Notes under the pieces: generated by a model | Told to the model about the DNA's origin: nothing | What the model saw: the letters and a program-made list of their open reading frames with translations, nothing else | The model's database searches: none | Position numbers and translations under genes: made by a program | Source of the DNA: Comamonas resistens | GTDB taxonomy: Bacteria > Pseudomonadota > Gammaproteobacteria > Burkholderiales > Burkholderiaceae_C | Assembly (NCBI RefSeq): GCF_030064165.1 | Contig: NZ_CP125947.1 | Location: 3,658,001-3,722,000 of the forward strand | DNA: 64,000 nucleotides | Direction of reading: 5' to 3' | Shown here: positions 60,947 to 64,000 of the stretch, in pieces | Numbering within the stretch: position 1 is the stretch's first letter | How the letters are laid out: the number at the start of each line of letters is the position of its first letter

Positions 60947-61639
60947 ATGTCACGCAAACCTACAAAAGGCTATTTTGTTCGCGGTAAGTTCGTTGCCGAA
61001 GGCAGCGAGCTGGACCTTGAGCTGAAGGCCGAACTCAAAGGCACTTACGACTCCACCAAGACCGACCTCAAGCGCGAAAGCGATGCGCTGCAGGATCTGG
61101 GCAAGGAGCTGATGACGCTGCGCAGCGACCTCTTCAAGCGCCTGCAGCTGTCCGACCAACTGATCGACGCGCTGGCCGAGGCCAAGCGCATCACCAACTT
61201 CGAAGGCAAGCGCCGCCAGATGCAATATGTCGGCAAGCTCATGCGCAAGCTGACGCCTGAGCAGGTCGCAGCCGTGAAGCAGGCGCTGGACGAGCAGCGC
61301 AATGGCTCGGCCGGCGAAAAAATGTCGCTGCAGGTAGCCGAGCAATGGCGCGACCGCCTGATCGTCGAGGAAGCGGCCCTGTCCATCTGGCTCGAGCATT
61401 TCCCCGGCACCGATGTGCAGCAGCTGCGCTCGCTGATCCGCCAGTCGCGCAAGGACATCGAGAAAGCCAAGGAACAAGCCGCCGCAGCGGCGGCTGCCGC
61501 CGGCCCCGATACCGAGCCCAAGGAAGTCAGCAAGGGCCGCGCCTACCGCGACCTGTTCCAGCTGGTGCGTGAGCAACTGGCGAGCACCGATAAGGCCGGC
61601 AAGGCCGATGCGGCCGCCGAGGATGACGGCGATGAGTGA
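60947..61639 (+). CDS. darP: Ribosome-associated protein DarP (YjgA)
   Basis: A 230-residue DUF615 protein: KSYFVR-like KGYFVRGKFV, then helical LQDLGKELMTLRSDLFKRLQLSDQLIDALAEAKRI and MQYVGKLMRKLTPEQVAAVK. DarP helps 50S assembly. It is divergent from pmbA, the usual arrangement. The 3' end overlaps mogA by 8 bp. Confidence 0.95.
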   Translation: MSRKPTKGYFVRGKFVAEGSELDLELKAELKGTYDSTKTDLKRESDALQDLGKELMTLRSDLFKRLQLSDQLIDALAEAKRITNFEGKRRQMQYVGKLMRKLTPEQVAAVKQALDEQRNGSAGEKMSLQVAEQWRDRLIVEEAALSIWLEHFPGTDVQQLRSLIRQSRKDIEKAKEQAAAAAAAAGPDTEPKEVSKGRAYRDLFQLVREQLASTDKAGKADAAAEDDGDE

Positions 61640-62243
61640 TGCGCCCGTATATCTTCACGATGCCGTGAAGATCGGCATTGTCTCCATCAGCGACCGCGCC
61701 AGCAGCGGCGTCTATGAAGACAAGGGCCTGCCCGCGCTGCAGGACTGGCTGAGCCGCGCGCTCAAAAACCCCATCCAGTTCGAGCCACGCCTGATTCCCG
61801 ACGAGCAGGCCGGCATCAGCGCGGCACTGATCGAGCTGGTCGATGCGGGCTGCAGTCTGGTGCTGACCACCGGCGGCACCGGCCCCGCGCTGCGCGATGT
61901 GACGCCCGAGGCCACCCTGGCCGTGGCCCACAAGGAAATGCCGGGCTTTGGCGAGCAGATGCGCCAGATCAGCCTGGCCTTTGTGCCCACGGCCATCCTC
62001 TCGCGCCAGGTGGCGGTGATACGCGGCAGCAGCCTGATCATCAATCTGCCGGGCCAGCCCAAGGCGATTGCCGAGACGCTGGAAGGCCTCAAGGACGTGG
62101 ACGGCCAATCCAAGGTCAACGGCATTTTTGCCGCCGTGCCCTATTGCATCGACCTGATCGGCGGCCCCTATCTCGAGACCCATGACGAGATCTGCAAGGC
62201 CTTCCGCCCCAAGACCGCGATTCGCGCGCCCCGCACGGCATAG
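61632..62243 (+). CDS. mogA: Molybdopterin adenylyltransferase
   Basis: A 203-residue MogA. GIVSISDRASSGVYEDKGLPAL, LVLTTGGTGPALRDVTPEATL and RGSSLIINLPGQPKAIAE are the family motifs. It adenylylates molybdopterin before molybdenum insertion. The start overlaps the darP end by 8 bp, so translation may be coupled. No other molybdenum-cofactor gene is in the window. Confidence 0.95.
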   Translation: MSDAPVYLHDAVKIGIVSISDRASSGVYEDKGLPALQDWLSRALKNPIQFEPRLIPDEQAGISAALIELVDAGCSLVLTTGGTGPALRDVTPEATLAVAHKEMPGFGEQMRQISLAFVPTAILSRQVAVIRGSSLIINLPGQPKAIAETLEGLKDVDGQSKVNGIFAAVPYCIDLIGGPYLETHDEICKAFRPKTAIRAPRTA

Positions 62244-62605
62244 CCTGAAACGCCAGGTGCAATCCCTGCCAAAACATCTACTAAAGCAGCCTACCGGCTG
62301 CTTTTTTTATGGCGCTGGCGCGGCATGGCTGCTGCGGGTATCTCGCTGCAACCGCTATCAGAATAAAAGCACCTTGCGCCTTTCGTTCATTGATTTCAGC
62401 AATCAATCCATTCGAAATCAATTAACAGCAAGCGATAGAAGCTATTAAATCAGGCATGTCCCTTGGGATTTCCCGCAAGTGCTTGCCCCGATGCCAGACG
62501 CATGGGCCGCCCCTAGCATGTTTGCTGCGATGCAGCGACGGCGGCCACCCGCCGACCGGACACTGCACGCTCTCTCCACATTTCTCATAATTTTCAGGAG
62601 ACTCC
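62244..62605. other. Intergenic region between mogA and the solute-binding-protein gene
   Basis: 362 bp. The first 65 bases contain the mogA terminator (62283-62308). A patch from about 62350 to 62450 is AT-rich and may hold the downstream promoter, but I could not fix -35/-10 boxes. No open frame of note. Confidence 0.5.
62283..62308 (+). terminator. Rho-independent terminator of mogA
   Basis: AAAGCAGCC-tacc-GGCTGCTTTTTTT, a 9-bp stem with a T-run, 40 bp beyond the stop. Confidence 0.88.
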
Positions 62606-63814
62606 ATGCATCGCTTGTCCCAGTCTGCGCCCACTGCTTGCCTGCTGGCTCTCGCCCTGACGGCGGCCTTCGCGGCTCCCGCCATGGCACAGGAAAAAGT
62701 CAAGATCGGCTTCATCACCGACATGTCCAGCCTTTATGCCGACGTGGAAGGCAAGAACGGTGCCGTTGCCATACAGATGGCGATTGACGACTTTGGCGGC
62801 AAGGTACTGGGCAAGCCCATCGAGCTGCTGACGGCCGACCACCAGAACAAGGCCGATATCGCGGCCAGCAAGGCCCGCGAATGGATAGACACGCAAGGCA
62901 TCAGCCTGGTGTTCGGCGGCACCAACTCCGCCACGGCCCTGGCCATGGCCAAGGTCGCGCAGGAGAAAAAACGCGTCTTTATCGACAACGGTGCGGGCAG
63001 CTCGGCGCTGACCAACGAGCAATGCAGCCCCTATACCGTGCACTACGCCTTCGATACCGTGGCCCTGGCCAAGGGCACGGGCGGTGCCGTGGTGGACACG
63101 GGCGGCAAGAGCTGGTTCTTTGTGACGGCCGACTATGCCTTCGGCCACGCCCTGGAAGCCGACACCAGCAAGATCATCGAAGCGCGCGGCGGCAAGGTGC
63201 TGGGCTCGGTCAAGACGCCACTCAACGCCAGCGACTTCTCTAGCTTCATGCTGCAGGCCCAGAACAGCAAGGCGCAGATTCTGGGCCTGGCCAATGCCGG
63301 CGGAGACACCATCAACTCCATCAAGGCAGCCAAGGAGTTCGGCGTCACCAAGAACATGAAGCTGGCCGGCCTGCTGGTCTTCTTCAGCGACATCCACAGC
63401 CTGGGCCTGAAGAACACCGAAGGCATGCAGTTCACCGCCCCCTGGTACTGGGACATGAACGATGGCTCGCGCAAGTTTGCCGACGCCTTCATGGCCAAGA
63501 CCCAGCGCCGCCCCAGCGAGATCCAGGCCGCCGACTACTCGGCCACCATGAACTACCTCAAGGCCGTGGAAAAAGCCGGCACACTCGATGCCGACAAGGT
63601 CATGGTCACCTTGAAGAGCACCAAGATCGACGACTTCTTCGGCCAGGGCTATATCCGCGAAGACGGCCGCTATGTGCACGATATGTACCTGATGCAGGTC
63701 AAGTCGCCGGCAGAGTCCAAAGGCACCTGGGACTACTACAAGATCATCAAGAAGCTGCCTGCCGAGCAGATCTGGACGACCAAGGCAGAAAGCAAATGCC
63801 AGTACTGGCGTTGA
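62606..63814 (+). CDS. Branched-chain amino acid-type ABC solute-binding protein
   Basis: A 402-residue Peripla_BP_6 protein with a signal peptide ending APAMA-QEKVK near residue 28. Mature start is KIGFITDMSSLYADVEGKNGAVAIQMAIDDFGG, and FVTADYAFGHALEAD and ASDFSSFMLQAQNSKAQILGLANAGGD are typical of the family. It is preceded by CAGGAGACTCC. No permease or ATPase gene precedes it; a new gene starts after its terminator, so association with transport genes beyond the window is possible. Confidence 0.93.
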   Translation: MHRLSQSAPTACLLALALTAAFAAPAMAQEKVKIGFITDMSSLYADVEGKNGAVAIQMAIDDFGGKVLGKPIELLTADHQNKADIAASKAREWIDTQGISLVFGGTNSATALAMAKVAQEKKRVFIDNGAGSSALTNEQCSPYTVHYAFDTVALAKGTGGAVVDTGGKSWFFVTADYAFGHALEADTSKIIEARGGKVLGSVKTPLNASDFSSFMLQAQNSKAQILGLANAGGDTINSIKAAKEFGVTKNMKLAGLLVFFSDIHSLGLKNTEGMQFTAPWYWDMNDGSRKFADAFMAKTQRRPSEIQAADYSATMNYLKAVEKAGTLDADKVMVTLKSTKIDDFFGQGYIREDGRYVHDMYLMQVKSPAESKGTWDYYKIIKKLPAEQIWTTKAESKCQYWR

Positions 63815-63838
63815 GTCGGATAGCGCCTCTATGAAGTG

Positions 63839-63867
63839 AAAAGGCTTTGCGTTTTGCAAAGCCTTTT
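63839..63867 (+). terminator. Rho-independent terminator after the solute-binding-protein gene
   Basis: AAAAGGCTTTGC-gtttt-GCAAAGCCTTTT, a 12-bp stem, 25 bp after the stop codon. Confidence 0.9.
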
Positions 63868-63994
63868 CTTATGGCGGCGGTCGGCCAGAAGCAACCACCC
63901 CCGACCATTGCCATGCCCCGATTTATATTGAACCAAGTGAATAATACTATTGGGTTGTTTACTCGTTTTATTTAAACGCCATAAGGGAGAACCG

Positions 63995-64000
63995 ATGCGC
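63995..64000 (+). CDS. Start of a gene continuing beyond the window
   Basis: ATGCGC at the window end is preceded by AAGGGAGA at a normal distance, in a locally AT-rich leader. Only two codons are visible, so the product cannot be named. Confidence 0.4.

Noticed and set aside
1..64000. CRISPR array
   Set aside because: No set of regularly spaced direct repeats is visible; the repeats found are isolated palindromic elements.

Overview
The window is about 51 kb of betaproteobacterial chromosome with the end of a mobile island on its left side. High GC, the gene families (EtfBA, TtuC/DmlA-type dehydrogenase, solute-binding proteins encoded away from any permease, YbiB-CobA pair, DUF1275 proteins) and the dispersed AGCAGCT/TTTCAATAG hairpin repeats suggest Comamonadaceae, most likely Comamonas. 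This is inference from style; no rRNA or other taxonomic marker is present. I recognise no tRNA, rRNA or CRISPR array.

Positions 1-12700 are accessory DNA. From left to right they hold a plasmid/ICE maintenance block (a ParB-like protein cut by the window edge and a DUF932 protein behind a long structured leader); about 500 bp without a convincing gene; a decayed IS5-family element with inverted repeats and a CTAA duplication; an AT-richer defence operon read leftward (hsdM, a 34-codon micro-ORF, hsdS, a PtuA-like ATPase, a PtuB-like HNH nuclease); a HigBA-type toxin-antitoxin pair; and a P4-type tyrosine integrase at the right edge. No hsdR is visible. The operon is bounded upstream by an apparent 3' remnant of another gene and downstream by the IS. 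This is the part most likely to hold a new biological arrangement.

Positions 12780-20800 carry acyl-CoA and electron-transfer genes: a nitronate-monooxygenase-like flavoprotein, an acyl-CoA dehydrogenase, a solute-binding protein, EtfA/EtfB (the electron acceptor for such dehydrogenases), an enoyl-CoA hydratase and an HDAC-fold deacetylase. Positions 20811-27228 form a plus-strand operon, moxR-DUF58-tgpA-mltB-mltB2, joining a MoxR/transglutaminase module to two lytic transglycosylases.

Positions 27230-41700 are mostly housekeeping: Hsp20, TsaD, a CBS protein, YbiB-CobA, a thioesterase, an HI0933-type flavoprotein, a BMP-type lipoprotein, rpsU-yqeY, and a LysR regulator divergent from a tartrate/D-malate dehydrogenase. 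Positions 41800-49130 form a long leftward cluster (pirin, isochorismatase-like hydrolase, XapX, YtcJ-type amidohydrolase, DoxX, DUF1275, TMEM175, DUF1275, WrbA), whose pirin end is divergent from a LysR regulator. Positions 52190-56430 hold a coupled flavin-monooxygenase/BASS-transporter/SDR operon divergent from an IclR regulator, with a striking nested palindrome between them. The right end has PmbA, DarP, MogA and one more solute-binding protein.
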